Below, one piece after another: positions 28,031-37,055 of a DNA stretch of 64,000 nt. Below the pieces are notes generated by a model. It did no database searches and was not told where the DNA came from. It saw nothing but the letters and a program-made list of their open reading frames with translations. Every line of letters begins with the position of its first letter. Positions within the stretch are counted from its first letter, which is position 1. Position numbers and translations under genes: made by a program. Source of the DNA: Methylobacterium aquaticum (GTDB lineage Bacteria; Pseudomonadota; Alphaproteobacteria; Rhizobiales; Beijerinckiaceae); NCBI RefSeq assembly GCF_016804325.1, contig NZ_CP043627.1:5439001-5503000 (forward strand), read 5' to 3'.

Positions 28031-28889
28031 CGGTCCGGCTCCCGCCGCGGATCCGCGCGCCGGACCGGACGCAGTCCCGGCGATACCGGAGGTCGTCGCC
28101 GACGAGCTTCGAGACGATAGGAAATCCGGAAGATCACATCCGGATTTCATGCCGGAAGCCCGTGCGGCGCCTGAGCGGAGCCGATCTCCGCATCGCGAAG
28201 CGGATCAGCCGGACAACGGACGAGAGCCTGTTCGAGCGGCCGATGCGCCGACATCTCTCGACGTCATCCCATGGCTCGTCGAGGACGAGGACCCAGGACC
28301 GCCGCCAGCGCTGAGCGAGGCGGACGATCCTCGCCGTCGTCCTGCATCGTCGTCCTGCATTGTCGGCGGTCGTGGATCTCGGGTTCCGTGCGCGGCCCCT
28401 CGATGCCATCGAGGGTGCCACGTCGGTCGACCACATCAGGCAGGCTCTCAAGCTACGGTCGCGACCGGGAGAGAAGCTCGGTGCGATTTTCCCCGCCCGC
28501 CGAGCCCTCCCGAACGTCTTCCTGACGTCGCGGGCGGGCAGGGCTTCAGGATTCCCCGCCCGCGCAGGGCCCGGCCAGAGCCGTCCAGGCATCGCACCTC
28601 GAGGGGCATCCAAGCGGACGATGCGAACGGCATCCGCTGCGTAAGTCAATAGCCATCAAGTCTGCTCCGTCACGGGCTCGTGAAGCATCGCCGACGAGAC
28701 GTTTCCGTGGCTGCCATTGCTGCGATGCAGCGATGGCGGCCGCCGGCGCGTATGCCGCAAGACAACAACAACTTGTCAAAATAATAAATATACATTATCA
28801 TTTTAATAAGAAAACTTATTGTGCAATCCCGCGAGACAATCAGTCAACGAATTTGCCGCATCATCCCGAGTTTACGAAAATATCGGCAG
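28031..28889. other. Long intergenic region upstream of mxaF
   Basis: About 860 bases without a supported gene. It contains a perfect 10-bp hairpin (28121-28148, GAAATCCGGA/TCCGGATTTC), a GC-rich 10-bp hairpin (28529-28564) and, from about 28760, a strongly AT-rich block with runs such as AAAATAATAAATATAC, unlike the rest of the window. Open frames on both strands have no recognisable product; an mxaW-like gene is not evident. Confidence 0.6.
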
Positions 28890-28918
28890 AAGACACCAAG
28901 GCTGTCGAATGCTATTGT
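28890..28918 (+). promoter_or_regulatory. Candidate mxaF promoter
   Basis: AAGACA at 28890-28895 and TATTGT at 28913-28918 are 17 bases apart. The published Methylobacterium extorquens mxaF promoter has, as I recall, a -35 of AAGACA and a leader of about 170 bases; here a start near 28925 would give a leader of about 173 bases. The AT-rich block lies just upstream, where activator binding would be expected. Confidence 0.5.
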
Positions 28919-29097
28919 CACTGTGATGAGCGAAGGTAATAAGTTCATTATAAGAAAGTATGGCGGGAAGATCTAAGATCGAAATAAGAGAGTTCGATCG
29001 TCGCCTCGCCGGCTTGGCCTTTCTCATCGCGCGAACACGTTCGGCCTCGCGGCGCAATCGCCGCGGAGACGTGAAACGCTGACCGGAGACGCAGAGC

Positions 29098-31002
29098 ATG
29101 GGCAACTTTGGCATGGATAAGCTAGGCATGGGCAAGTTCGTGAACTCCGTCTCGGTGGCCGCGCTGCTGGCGCTGGCGCCGCTCGCGGTCCCGCATGCCG
29201 CATTCGCGAACGACAAGCTCGACGAGCTGTCGAAGAGCGACGAAAACTGGGTGATGCCGGGGAAGAACTACGACTCCGACAATTACAGCAAGCTGACGCA
29301 GATCAACGACAAGAACGTCAAGAACCTGAAGGTGTCCTGGCAGTTCTCGACCGGTCTGCTCAACGGCCACGAGGGCGCGCCGCTGGTCGTCGACGGCAAG
29401 ATGTACGTCCACACCTCGTTCCCGAACAACACCTTCGCGCTCGGTCTCGACGATCCGGGCAAGATCCTGTGGCAGGACAAGCCGAAGCAGAACCCGGCCG
29501 CGCGCTCGGTGGCCTGCTGCGACCTCGTCAATCGCGGCCTCGCCTACTGGCCGGGCGACGGCAAGACCCCGGCCTTGATCCTCAAGACCCTGCTCGACGG
29601 CCACGTCGCGGCGCTCAATGCCCAGACCGGCGAGACGGTGTGGAAGATCGAGAATTCCGACATCAAGATGGGGTCGACGCTCACGATCGCCCCCTACGTC
29701 GTCAAGGACAAGGTGATCATCGGCTCGTCGGGCGCCGAGCTCGGCGTGCGCGGCTATCTCACCGCCTACGACGTGAAGACCGGCGAGCAGAAGTGGCGCG
29801 CCTACGCCACCGGCCCGGATGCGGACCTGCTGCTGGCCAAGGACTTCAACATCCACAACGCCCATTACGGCCAGAAGGGCCTGGGCACCTCGACCTGGGA
29901 GGGCGACGCCTGGAAGATCGGCGGCGGCACCAACTGGGGCTGGTACGCCTACGATCCCGGCACCAACCTGATCTACTTCGGCACCGGCAACCCGGCGCCG
30001 TGGAACGAGACGATGCGGCCGGGCGACAACAAGTGGACGATGACGATCTTCGGCCGCGACGCCGATACCGGTGAGGCCAAGTTCGGCTACCAGAAGACCC
30101 CGCACGACGAGTGGGATTACGCCGGCGTCAACGTGATGATGCTGTCGACCCAGAAGGACCTGGCCGGCAAGGAGCGCAAGCTCCTGACCCACCCGGACCG
30201 CAACGGCATCGTCTACACCCTCGACCGCACCAACGGCGACCTCGTCTCGGCGCACAAGATCGACGACACCGTCAACGTCTTCAAGACCGTCGACCTGAAG
30301 TCCGGCCTGCCGGTGCGCGATCCGGAATACGGCACCCGGATGGACCACCTCGCCAAGGACATCTGTCCCTCGGCGATGGGCTACCACAACCAGGGCCACG
30401 ATTCCTACGATCCGGAGCGCAAGCTCTTCTTCATGGGCATCAACCACATCTGCATGGATTGGGAGCCCTTCATGCTGCCCTACCGGGCCGGCCAGTTCTT
30501 CGTCGGTGCGACGCTGAACATGTATCCGGGTCCGAAGGGCGACCGTCAGAATGCCGAGGGCCTGGGCCAGATCAAGGCCTACGACGCCATCACCGGCAAG
30601 TTCAAATGGGAGAAGATGGAGCGCTTCGCGGTCTGGGGCGGCACCACGGCGACGGCCGGCAACCTGGTCTTCTACGGAACGCTCGATGGCTACATCAAGG
30701 CGCGCCACGCCGACACGGGTGAGCTGCTCTGGAAGTCGAAGCTGCCGTCGGGCGCGATCGGCTACCCGATCACCTACACCCACAAGGGCACGCAATACGT
30801 GGCGATCTACTACGGCGTCGGCGGCTGGCCGGGCGTCGGCCTCGTCTTCGACCTCCAGGACCCGACCGCCGGCCTCGGCGCCGTCGGCGCCTTCAAGAAG
30901 CTCGCCAACTACACCCAGATGGGCGGCGGCGTGACGGTGTTCTCCCTCGACGGCAAGGGTCCCTACGACGACCCGAACGTCGGCGAGTACGCGGCGAACT
31001 GA
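29098..31002 (+). CDS. mxaF: Methanol dehydrogenase large subunit MxaF (PQQ, calcium type)
   Basis: Periplasmic PQQ enzyme oxidising methanol to formaldehyde and reducing cytochrome cL. The 634-residue precursor has a signal peptide ending near [18 protein letters not shown], the eight-bladed propeller, the vicinal disulfide [11 protein letters not shown], and catalytic Asp340 in [13 protein letters not shown]. The residue two after it is Ala342; lanthanide-dependent XoxF enzymes have Asp there, so this is the calcium MxaF form. ATG 29098 has a GGAG site; ATG 29128 ([10 protein letters not shown]) would give a more usual signal length. First gene of the mxa operon, with a 26-bp hairpin after the stop. 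Confidence 0.97.
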   Translation: MGNFGMDKLGMGKFVNSVSVAALLALAPLAVPHAAFANDKLDELSKSDENWVMPGKNYDSDNYSKLTQINDKNVKNLKVSWQFSTGLLNGHEGAPLVVDGKMYVHTSFPNNTFALGLDDPGKILWQDKPKQNPAARSVACCDLVNRGLAYWPGDGKTPALILKTLLDGHVAALNAQTGETVWKIENSDIKMGSTLTIAPYVVKDKVIIGSSGAELGVRGYLTAYDVKTGEQKWRAYATGPDADLLLAKDFNIHNAHYGQKGLGTSTWEGDAWKIGGGTNWGWYAYDPGTNLIYFGTGNPAPWNETMRPGDNKWTMTIFGRDADTGEAKFGYQKTPHDEWDYAGVNVMMLSTQKDLAGKERKLLTHPDRNGIVYTLDRTNGDLVSAHKIDDTVNVFKTVDLKSGLPVRDPEYGTRMDHLAKDICPSAMGYHNQGHDSYDPERKLFFMGINHICMDWEPFMLPYRAGQFFVGATLNMYPGPKGDRQNAEGLGQIKAYDAITGKFKWEKMERFAVWGGTTATAGNLVFYGTLDGYIKARHADTGELLWKSKLPSGAIGYPITYTHKGTQYVAIYYGVGGWPGVGLVFDLQDPTAGLGAVGAFKKLANYTQMGGGVTVFSLDGKGPYDDPNVGEYAAN

Positions 31003-31015
31003 TCCGCCGACACCG

Positions 31016-31041
31016 CGCTCCTCCCCCGCGGGGGAGGAGCG
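31016..31041 (+). promoter_or_regulatory. Perfect 26-bp palindrome between mxaF and mxaJ
   Basis: CGCTCCTCCCCCG and its exact complement form a 13-bp arm pair with essentially no loop, starting 13 bases after the mxaF stop. No T-run follows and the operon continues, so it is more likely a 3' mRNA stabiliser or partial attenuator that raises mxaF over downstream genes than a full terminator. Confidence 0.6.
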
Positions 31042-31055
31042 ACCCGCTGCCTCCC

Positions 31056-31973
31056 ATGACAACGGATCCGATCATGTTGAGATCGCTCGGACATCTGCGC
31101 CGGTATTGCCTGGGCGCGACGCTCGCCGCCGCCGGCCTGACCGCCCCGGCCCTCGCCCAGACGATCACGCAAACGCCGCCGGCCCAAGCGCCTGCCGCAC
31201 AGGCACAGCCCGACGAGGGCGCCTTGCGGGTCTGCGCCTCGGCCGCGCAGCCGCCGCTCTCGCTCAAGGACGGGACCGGCCTCGAGAACCGCATCGCCGG
31301 TGCCGTCGCCGAGGCGATGGGGCGCAAGGTGCAGTTCGTGTGGTCGGACAAGCCCGCGATCTACCTGGTGCGCGACTTCCTCGACAAGAAGCTCTGCGAC
31401 GTCGTCGCCGGGCTCGATACCGGCGACCCGCGGGTGCTGACGACGAAGCCCTATTACCGCAGCGGCTACGTCTTCGTGACCCGGGCCCAGGAGGGGCTCG
31501 ACCTCTCCTCCTGGTCCGACCCGCGCCTCAAACAGGTCAACCACGTCGCGGTGCCGTTCGGCTCGCCGAGCGAGGCGATGCTGAAGACCATCGGCCGCTA
31601 CGAGGAGGACATGGCCTACCTCTATTCGCTGGTGAACTTCCGCTCGCCGCGCAACCAGTACACCCAGATCGACCCGGCCCGCCTCGTCGGCGAGGTCGCG
31701 AGCGGCAAGGCCGAGGTCGCGGCCCCCTTCGCCCCGGACGTCGCCCGCTTCGTCAAGGAATCCAGCGTGCCCCTGCGCATGACCCTGGTGGCGGACGACG
31801 CGACCCGCGGCGACGGCCAGAAGGTCGCCATGCGCTTCGACCAGTCGATGGGGGTGCGCCGCGGCGACGACGCGCTGCTCGCCGCCCTCGACGAGGCCCT
31901 CGTCAAGGCCCGCCCGGCGATCGAGGCGATCCTGAAGGACGAGGGCGTGCCGACGGTGCCGACCGGTTCCTGA
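31056..31973 (+). CDS. mxaJ: MxaJ, periplasmic solute-binding-like protein for methanol dehydrogenase
   Basis: A 305-residue exported protein (signal ending near PALAQ) with the periplasmic binding protein type 2 fold: LRVCASAAQPPLS, GLENRIAGAVAEAMGRKVQF, LCDVVAGLDTGDPRVLTTKPYYRSGYVF spread over residues ~55-145. MxaJ is required for assembly or stability of active methanol dehydrogenase and has no demonstrated transport role. It sits in its standard place between mxaF and mxaG. The start used is ATG 31056; an internal ATG at residue 7 is possible. Confidence 0.92.
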   Translation: MTTDPIMLRSLGHLRRYCLGATLAAAGLTAPALAQTITQTPPAQAPAAQAQPDEGALRVCASAAQPPLSLKDGTGLENRIAGAVAEAMGRKVQFVWSDKPAIYLVRDFLDKKLCDVVAGLDTGDPRVLTTKPYYRSGYVFVTRAQEGLDLSSWSDPRLKQVNHVAVPFGSPSEAMLKTIGRYEEDMAYLYSLVNFRSPRNQYTQIDPARLVGEVASGKAEVAAPFAPDVARFVKESSVPLRMTLVADDATRGDGQKVAMRFDQSMGVRRGDDALLAALDEALVKARPAIEAILKDEGVPTVPTGS

Positions 31974-32062
31974 TCCCTTTCCGATTCCTCACCGATCCTT
32001 CCCCCGACCCCTGCCTTCCGCGGACCGCCGGACGCGGTTCTGCGACTCTAGAGCGAGCGTTC

Positions 32063-32659
32063 ATGATCCAGCGTAGGACCGCCCTCGGCGCCAGCCTCGG
32101 GCTCGTCATCCTCATCGCCGGCCTCGGCGCCCTGCCGCGCGCCACCACGGCGCAGAGCAGCGCCGCCGACCTGCGCAACGTCGTCACCGGCGAGAAGCTC
32201 GACCTGAGCGACGTGCTGCCGGAGGGGAAGGACACGCCCGGCGTCAAGCAGTTCCTGTCCACCGGCCACAACCCCTACATCACCGATGCGAGCTGCCTGA
32301 AGAAGGGCGAGCAGACCTTCCTCGCCGCCTGTTCCGGCTGCCACGGCCATGTCGGCGAGGGCAAGATCGGTCCCGGTCTCGCCGACAATTACTGGACCTA
32401 CCCGCAGAACACGACAGATGTCGGCCTGTTCTCGACGGTGTTCGGCGGCGCCAACGGCCAGATGGGGCCGCACAACGAGAGCCTGACCCTCGACGAGATG
32501 CTCCAGGTCACCGCCTGGGTCCGCCACCTCTATACGGGGCCGGTCGGCGACGCCGAGTGGCTGAACGACGAGCAGAAGAAGACGTACACCCCCTACAAGC
32601 TCGGCGAGACCTTCCCCGACAATCCGCCCGGACTGTGCGCCAAGAGCGGCAAGTCCTGA
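32063..32659 (+). CDS. mxaG: Cytochrome cL (MxaG), electron acceptor of methanol dehydrogenase
   Basis: A 198-residue periplasmic c-type cytochrome with signal peptide (ALPRATTAQS) and a single heme site ACSGCHGHVGEGKIGPGL. The downstream blocks YWTYPQNTTDVGLFSTVFGG and GPHNESLTLDEMLQVTAWVRHLY are those of cytochrome cL, which takes electrons from MxaF PQQ and hands them to a class I cytochrome c. ATG 32063 follows GAGCGAG. Confidence 0.93.
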   Translation: MIQRRTALGASLGLVILIAGLGALPRATTAQSSAADLRNVVTGEKLDLSDVLPEGKDTPGVKQFLSTGHNPYITDASCLKKGEQTFLAACSGCHGHVGEGKIGPGLADNYWTYPQNTTDVGLFSTVFGGANGQMGPHNESLTLDEMLQVTAWVRHLYTGPVGDAEWLNDEQKKTYTPYKLGETFPDNPPGLCAKSGKS

Positions 32660-32668
32660 CGGTCCCCG

Positions 32669-32695
32669 ATCCCGGGCTGCCAGCCGGCCCGGGAT
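32669..32695 (+). promoter_or_regulatory. Hairpin between mxaG and mxaI
   Basis: ATCCCGGGC pairs with GCCCGGGAT (9 bp, 9-base loop) right after the mxaG stop. There is no T-run and mxaI follows with its own strong ribosome-binding site, so an mRNA-processing or stability role is more likely than termination. Confidence 0.45.
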
Positions 32696-32769
32696 GCCAT
32701 GGCCGGAGATGCTCGCCGCTCCGGTTCCGATCCGCCCGCCACCAACCATAATCCGACAGGAGGAACACG

Positions 32770-33060
32770 ATGCGCCTGATTCTCGCCGCCGCGACCGTCG
32801 CGCTCTTGGCCGGCGCCGCCGCGCCCGCGCTCGCCTATGACGGCACCAAGTGCAAGGCGCCGGGCGATTGCTGGGAGCCCAAGCCCGGCTTCCCCGCCAA
32901 GATCGCCGGGACGAAGTACGATCCCAAGCACGATCCCAAGGAGCTGAACAAGCAGTCCGCCTCGATCCAGGCGATGGAGGAGCGCAACAAGAAGCGCGTC
33001 GAGAATTTCAAGAAGACGGGCAAGTGGGAATACGACGTCGCCAAGATCGCGGCGCAGTAG
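32770..33060 (+). CDS. mxaI: Methanol dehydrogenase small subunit MxaI
   Basis: A 96-residue precursor with signal peptide cleaved near PALA-YDGTKCKAPGDCWEPK. The mature protein is small, Lys-rich and helical (KKRVENFKKTGKWEYDVAKI) and holds a disulfide between the two Cys of the CKAPGDC loop. It wraps around MxaF in the alpha2-beta2 enzyme; XoxF enzymes lack it, which supports the MxaF call. A strong AGGAGG site precedes the ATG. Confidence 0.96.
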   Translation: MRLILAAATVALLAGAAAPALAYDGTKCKAPGDCWEPKPGFPAKIAGTKYDPKHDPKELNKQSASIQAMEERNKKRVENFKKTGKWEYDVAKIAAQ

Positions 33061-33135
33061 ATCGTTTCTTGCGCGGCGTCGTCGGGCGCCGCGCTCCCCC
33101 ACGCCTCGCGACACGTCCCGGGATCGCAGATCCGT

Positions 33136-34167
33136 ATGAATTCCATCCGTCCGTCCGATACGGCCCTGACCGACTGGCGCCGGGCCGCCCTGCGTTTCGA
33201 GGCGGAGATCGCCAAGGCGGTGATCGGCCAGGACAGGGCGATCCGGCTCGTCACCATCGCGATCTTCGCCCGCGGCCACGTGCTGCTCGAAGGCGATGTC
33301 GGGGTGGGCAAGACCACCCTCTTGCGGGCGGTGGCGCGGGCGCTGGGCGGCGCCTACGAGCGCGTCGAGGGCACGGTCGACATGATGCCGGCCGACCTCA
33401 TCACCCACACCTACCTCGCCGAGGACGGCCGGCCGCGGATCGAGCCCGGCCCGGTGCTGCGCCGATCCGACGACCTCTCGGTGTTCTTCTTCAACGAGAT
33501 CAACCGGGCGCGGCCCCAGGTCCATTCCCTGCTCCTGCGCCTGATGGCCGAGCGCAGCGTCCAGGCCTTCAACCGCGAGTACCGGTTCCCGCATCTCCAG
33601 GTCTTCGCCGACCGCAACCGGGTCGAGCGCGAGGAGACCTTCGAATTGCCGGCGGCGGCCCGCGACCGGTTCCTGATGGAGATCGGCATGGAGGCGCCGG
33701 CCGACCCGGCCTTGCGCCGGCGCCTCGCCTTCGATCCGCTGTTCCACGACACCGACGCGCTGGTCGCCGGGATCGCCCCGGACGTGATCGACCAGGCCTC
33801 GGTCGCCGGCATCGCGGCGGCGCTCCAGCACGGCATCCATGCGAGCCCGGCGCTCGAGGAGTACGTCGTCCGGCTGTGGTCGGCGATCCGCGAGCCGGAC
33901 CGGGCCGGGATCGCCCTGCCGGACGTCGCCATGGATGCCCTCGTCCAGGGCGGGGCGAGCCCGCGCGGCATCGCCTTCCTGATCCGCGCCGCCCGGGTCC
34001 GGGCCTGGCTCGAAGGCCGCGACCGGCTGCTGCCCGAGGATCTGCGCGCCGTCTTCCCCGAGACGATGGCGCACCGGATCTTCCTGGAGCCGGTCTACGA
34101 GATGCGCCGCGAGAGCATCGTGCCGGCCCTGTGCCGGGCGGTTCTGGACACGGTGCCGGCACCGTGA
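33136..34167 (+). CDS. mxaR: MoxR-type AAA+ ATPase MxaR
   Basis: A 343-residue AAA+ chaperone-like ATPase. Walker A is GDVGVGKTTLLRAVA, Walker B region VFFFNEINRARPQ, with the MoxR-specific VEGTVDMMPADLITHTYL between. MoxR ATPases work with VWA-domain proteins (here MxaC, MxaL, and the DUF58 protein MxaS) to activate or insert cofactors in partner enzymes. The stop overlaps the mxaS GTG by four bases. Confidence 0.93.
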   Translation: MNSIRPSDTALTDWRRAALRFEAEIAKAVIGQDRAIRLVTIAIFARGHVLLEGDVGVGKTTLLRAVARALGGAYERVEGTVDMMPADLITHTYLAEDGRPRIEPGPVLRRSDDLSVFFFNEINRARPQVHSLLLRLMAERSVQAFNREYRFPHLQVFADRNRVEREETFELPAAARDRFLMEIGMEAPADPALRRRLAFDPLFHDTDALVAGIAPDVIDQASVAGIAAALQHGIHASPALEEYVVRLWSAIREPDRAGIALPDVAMDALVQGGASPRGIAFLIRAARVRAWLEGRDRLLPEDLRAVFPETMAHRIFLEPVYEMRRESIVPALCRAVLDTVPAP

Positions 34168-35005
34168 CCGGGGATATCCTCTACCGTCTGCGCGGGCCCG
34201 CCGCCGGTCCGGGCCCCGGCGCCCACCGCTCGCGCGACACCGGCGGCCTCGGCGTCTTCCGCGATCAGGTGCCGTTCTGGCGCCACCCCGATGCCCGCCG
34301 CATCGATCTCAGGGCGACCCTGCGCGACCCGTTCGAGGGCGTCGTGGTGCGCCGGTTCGAGGAGCGCCGGGCGCTGGAGGTCTGGGCGCTGCTCGATCTC
34401 TCGGCCTCGATGCGTTTCCGGGGCGAGGGCGATGCCTGGGCTCTGGCGACCGAGCTGTGCATCGCGCTCGCGGCCTCCGCCACCCGGATCGGCGACGCCT
34501 TCGGGCTGATCGGCTGCGGCGCCGGGCCCGACCGGGTGCTGCCGGCCTCGCGCCGCCGCGGCACCGCCGATGCGGTGGCACGGACGCTATCCGCGATCCG
34601 GCCCCGGGGGGCAGTGCCGACGGGCTCCTGGCGGCGGCCTCGTCCCTGGCGGGCCGGCGCAAGCTCGTGCTGGTGGTCTCGGATTTCCGCCTGCCCGAGG
34701 CGCTGGTGACCGCCCTGTTCGAGCGGCTCCAGGGCCACGACGTGGTGCCGGTCGCGATCGAGGACGGCGCCCTCGACGCGGGCCTGCCGGCCTTCGGCCT
34801 GATCGAGCTGGAGGACCTGGAGGGCGGCGGGCGGCGGCGGGTGCTGATGCGGCCGTCCTTGCGGGCGCGCTGGCTCGCCCGCGAGGCCGAGCGGCGGGAG
34901 TCCTTGCGCCGCCTCGCGCTCCGCCACGGCCGGCCGCCCTATCGCCTCGCCGGCCGCCTCGACCGGGACGATCTCTCCCGCCACCTGCTCGGGACCGCCG
35001 CATGA
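34164..35005 (+). pseudogene. mxaS: MxaS (DUF58 protein), frame broken by one missing base
   Basis: Starts on GTG overlapping mxaR and ends overlapping mxaA, so the span is exactly the expected gene, but it is 842 bases, one short of a whole number of codons. The first half (ILYRLRGPAAGPG, EVWALLDLSASMRFRGEGD) reads in one frame to about 34605; the second (GLLAAASSLAGRRKLVLVVS, then SDFRLPEALVTALF) reads in the -1 frame. The switch maps to CCCCGGGGGG at 34602-34611, where one extra G restores a 280-residue DUF58 protein. MxaS is a VWA-like protein acting with MxaR in enzyme maturation. Either a homopolymer sequencing error or a real mutation. Confidence 0.85.
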
Positions 35006-35988
35006 GGGGGCTTGCGAACGCGGCGCGGACGATCCGGGCCTGGATGGTGGCCGGGCTCCTGGCCGCTTGTCTGCCGTCCCCGGCCGAGGCCCAGATCGGG
35101 GCGGTGACGGTGCGCAGCCCGCGGCCGTTCGGGCTGTTCATCGGCGACCGGTTCGACGCCACGGTCGAGATCGAGGCCGCGGAGGGCTTCGCGCCGCAAG
35201 CCGCCTCGCTGCCGAAGCCGGGGCCGCTGACCTACTGGCTCGACCTCACCCGCGTCGCGGTCGCGCCTGGGCCGGTGCGGGACGGATACCGGCTCTGGCG
35301 CCTGTCGCTCACCTACCAGACCTTCTACGCCGCCCTCGACGTGCGTCGCCTCGACGTTCCGGCCTTCGCCGTGACCTTCGCCAGCGAGGGGCCCCGCGCG
35401 ACGACCAGCGCGACCGCCGAGGTCCCGGCCTGGCCGATCGGCGTATCGCCCCTGCGCGAGGTCCAGCCGCCGCCGGTCGCCGATCCGGTCGAGTACCTGC
35501 GGCCCGAGAGCCCGGCGCCGCGCCGCGATCCGGCCCTGTCCCGCACCCTCGCCTGGGGCTTCGCGGCTCTCGGCCTCACGGGTCTCGTCGCTCTCGCCCG
35601 CGACCGGGCGTGGTGGCCGTTCCGGCGCCGGCCGGCCCGGGCCTTCGCGGCGGCGTTCCGGCAGGTCCGCCGCCTCGCCGCCCGCCGCGACGCCGAGTCC
35701 GCCTATCGCGAGGCGCTGCTGGCGCTCCATCGCGGCCTCGACCGCACGCACGGACGCCGGGTGATGGGCGAGGATTTGGGCGACTTCCTGGCCCGGCATC
35801 CCGCCTACGGCGCCCTCGCCCAGCCCCTGGAACTCTTCTTCCGGGCCTCGGGCGACGCCTTCTTCGGGCGCGACCCCTCGGCGGCGGCGCGCGGCTACCC
35901 CTTCCCCGACCTCGTGGCGACCGCCCGCCGCCTCGCCGCCCTGGAGCGGACGGCGAGCGGAACCGGACGGGCGGAGGGACGGCCGTGA
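35002..35988 (+). CDS. mxaA: MxaA, methanol dehydrogenase calcium-insertion protein
   Basis: A 328-residue exported protein: signal peptide (AACLPSPAEAQ), a periplasmic beta-rich domain (VRSPRPFGLFIGDRFDATVEI), a membrane helix near residue 190 (LAWGFAALGLTGLVALA) and a cytosolic helical end with AYREALLALHRGLDRTHGR. mxaA, mxaK and mxaL mutants of M. extorquens make enzyme lacking calcium. Start ATG 35002 overlaps the mxaS stop. Confidence 0.85.
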   Translation: MRGLANAARTIRAWMVAGLLAACLPSPAEAQIGAVTVRSPRPFGLFIGDRFDATVEIEAAEGFAPQAASLPKPGPLTYWLDLTRVAVAPGPVRDGYRLWRLSLTYQTFYAALDVRRLDVPAFAVTFASEGPRATTSATAEVPAWPIGVSPLREVQPPPVADPVEYLRPESPAPRRDPALSRTLAWGFAALGLTGLVALARDRAWWPFRRRPARAFAAAFRQVRRLAARRDAESAYREALLALHRGLDRTHGRRVMGEDLGDFLARHPAYGALAQPLELFFRASGDAFFGRDPSAAARGYPFPDLVATARRLAALERTASGTGRAEGRP

Positions 35989-37055
35989 TCGCCTTCCTGA
36001 CCCCTCTCATCGCCCGCTTCGGGGTGACGGCGCCGGGCTGGCTATGGCTGCTGCCGCTGGCGCTCCTGCCGCTCGCCGCGTCGGCCCAGAGGCGCATCCC
36101 GGTGCCCTCCCTCGCCCCCGTCCCGGCCGACGGGCTGTCGCGCCTCGTCGATGCGGTGCTGACGCTGGCCGGCATGGCGGGGATCGGGTTCCTGATCCTG
36201 GCGCTGGCCGGACCGCACCTGTCCGGCGAGAGCCTGGTGCGGACGGGGGAGGGGGCGCAGGTCTCGCTCCTCATCGACCGCAGCGGCAGCATGAACGAGA
36301 CCTTCGCCGGCCGGCAGCCCTCGGGTGCGGAGGAATCGAAGGCCGCCGCCTCGCGGCGGATCCTCGAAGGGTTCGTCGGGCGCCGGGCCCACGACCTCGT
36401 CGCGGTCTCGGCCTTCTCGACCTCGCCGATGGCGGTGCTGCCGATGACCGACCGCCACGACGCGGTGCGGGCGGCGATCCGGGCGATCGACCGGCCCGGC
36501 CTGGAGGCGACCAACGTCGCCCGCGGCCTCGGCCTGGCGCTGGCGCAGTTCGGCGCGGGCGCGCCGCAGGCCTCGCGCGTGCTGCTCCTCGTCTCGGATG
36601 GCGCTGCGGTCATCGACCGGCGCATCCAGCCCCTGTTGCGCGAGGAATTCACGAAGATCCGCCCGACCCTGTACTGGCTCTTCCTGCGCACCGCCGGCTC
36701 CCCGGGACTCGGCGACCGGCCGGCGGGCGAGGATTCGCCGCAAGCCGCGCCCGAGCGCCATCTCGACCTGTTCTTCAAGAGCCTCGGCGTGCCCTACCGC
36801 GCCTTCGAGGCCGAGAACGCCCAGGCCGTGGAGGAGGCGATCCGCGAGATCGACCGCCAGGAGCGCAAGCCGATCTCCTACCTGGAGAGGCGCCCGCAGC
36901 GCGATCTCGCCGGGCTCGCCTACGGCCTCGCCGCCCTGGCCCTGGGCCTGCTTCTCGCGGCCAAGCTCGCCGAGACCGATCTCGCGGCCGGCAAGGCCGC
37001 GACCGGGTCGGTCTCCCGGCCGACGGCCTCCCCCGAGACCAGGCGCGCCGCATGA
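35985..37055 (+). CDS. mxaC: MxaC, VWA-domain protein
   Basis: A 356-residue membrane protein with two N-terminal helices, a von Willebrand factor A domain from about residue 95 with MIDAS motif LLIDRSGSMNE and later VLLLVSDGAAVID, and a C-terminal membrane helix (GLAYGLAALALGLLLAA). It starts on GTG overlapping mxaA. It is needed for active methanol dehydrogenase, presumably as the partner of the MxaR ATPase. Confidence 0.88.
   Translation: MIAFLTPLIARFGVTAPGWLWLLPLALLPLAASAQRRIPVPSLAPVPADGLSRLVDAVLTLAGMAGIGFLILALAGPHLSGESLVRTGEGAQVSLLIDRSGSMNETFAGRQPSGAEESKAAASRRILEGFVGRRAHDLVAVSAFSTSPMAVLPMTDRHDAVRAAIRAIDRPGLEATNVARGLGLALAQFGAGAPQASRVLLLVSDGAAVIDRRIQPLLREEFTKIRPTLYWLFLRTAGSPGLGDRPAGEDSPQAAPERHLDLFFKSLGVPYRAFEAENAQAVEEAIREIDRQERKPISYLERRPQRDLAGLAYGLAALALGLLLAAKLAETDLAAGKAATGSVSRPTASPETRRAA

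Noticed and set aside
28225..28237. A second end of the 245-bp MITE (12 of 13 matches to AGCCTGTTTGAGC)
   Set aside because: No partner inverted end or flanking duplication was found nearby, so one isolated match of this length in GC-rich DNA may be chance.
29098..31002. Lanthanide-dependent XoxF methanol dehydrogenase
   Set aside because: The residue two after the catalytic Asp340 is Ala, not Asp, the operon contains mxaI for the small subunit, and the full set of calcium-insertion genes follows.
31016..31041. Transcription terminator ending the mxaF message
   Set aside because: The hairpin has no following T-run, and eleven co-directional genes continue with tight spacing. It is treated as an RNA stability or attenuation element.
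34600..34620. Programmed -1 frameshifting to make MxaS
   Set aside because: The run is not a typical heptameric slippery site with a downstream pseudoknot, and two unrelated genes nearby show the same defect, so a sequence error is simpler.
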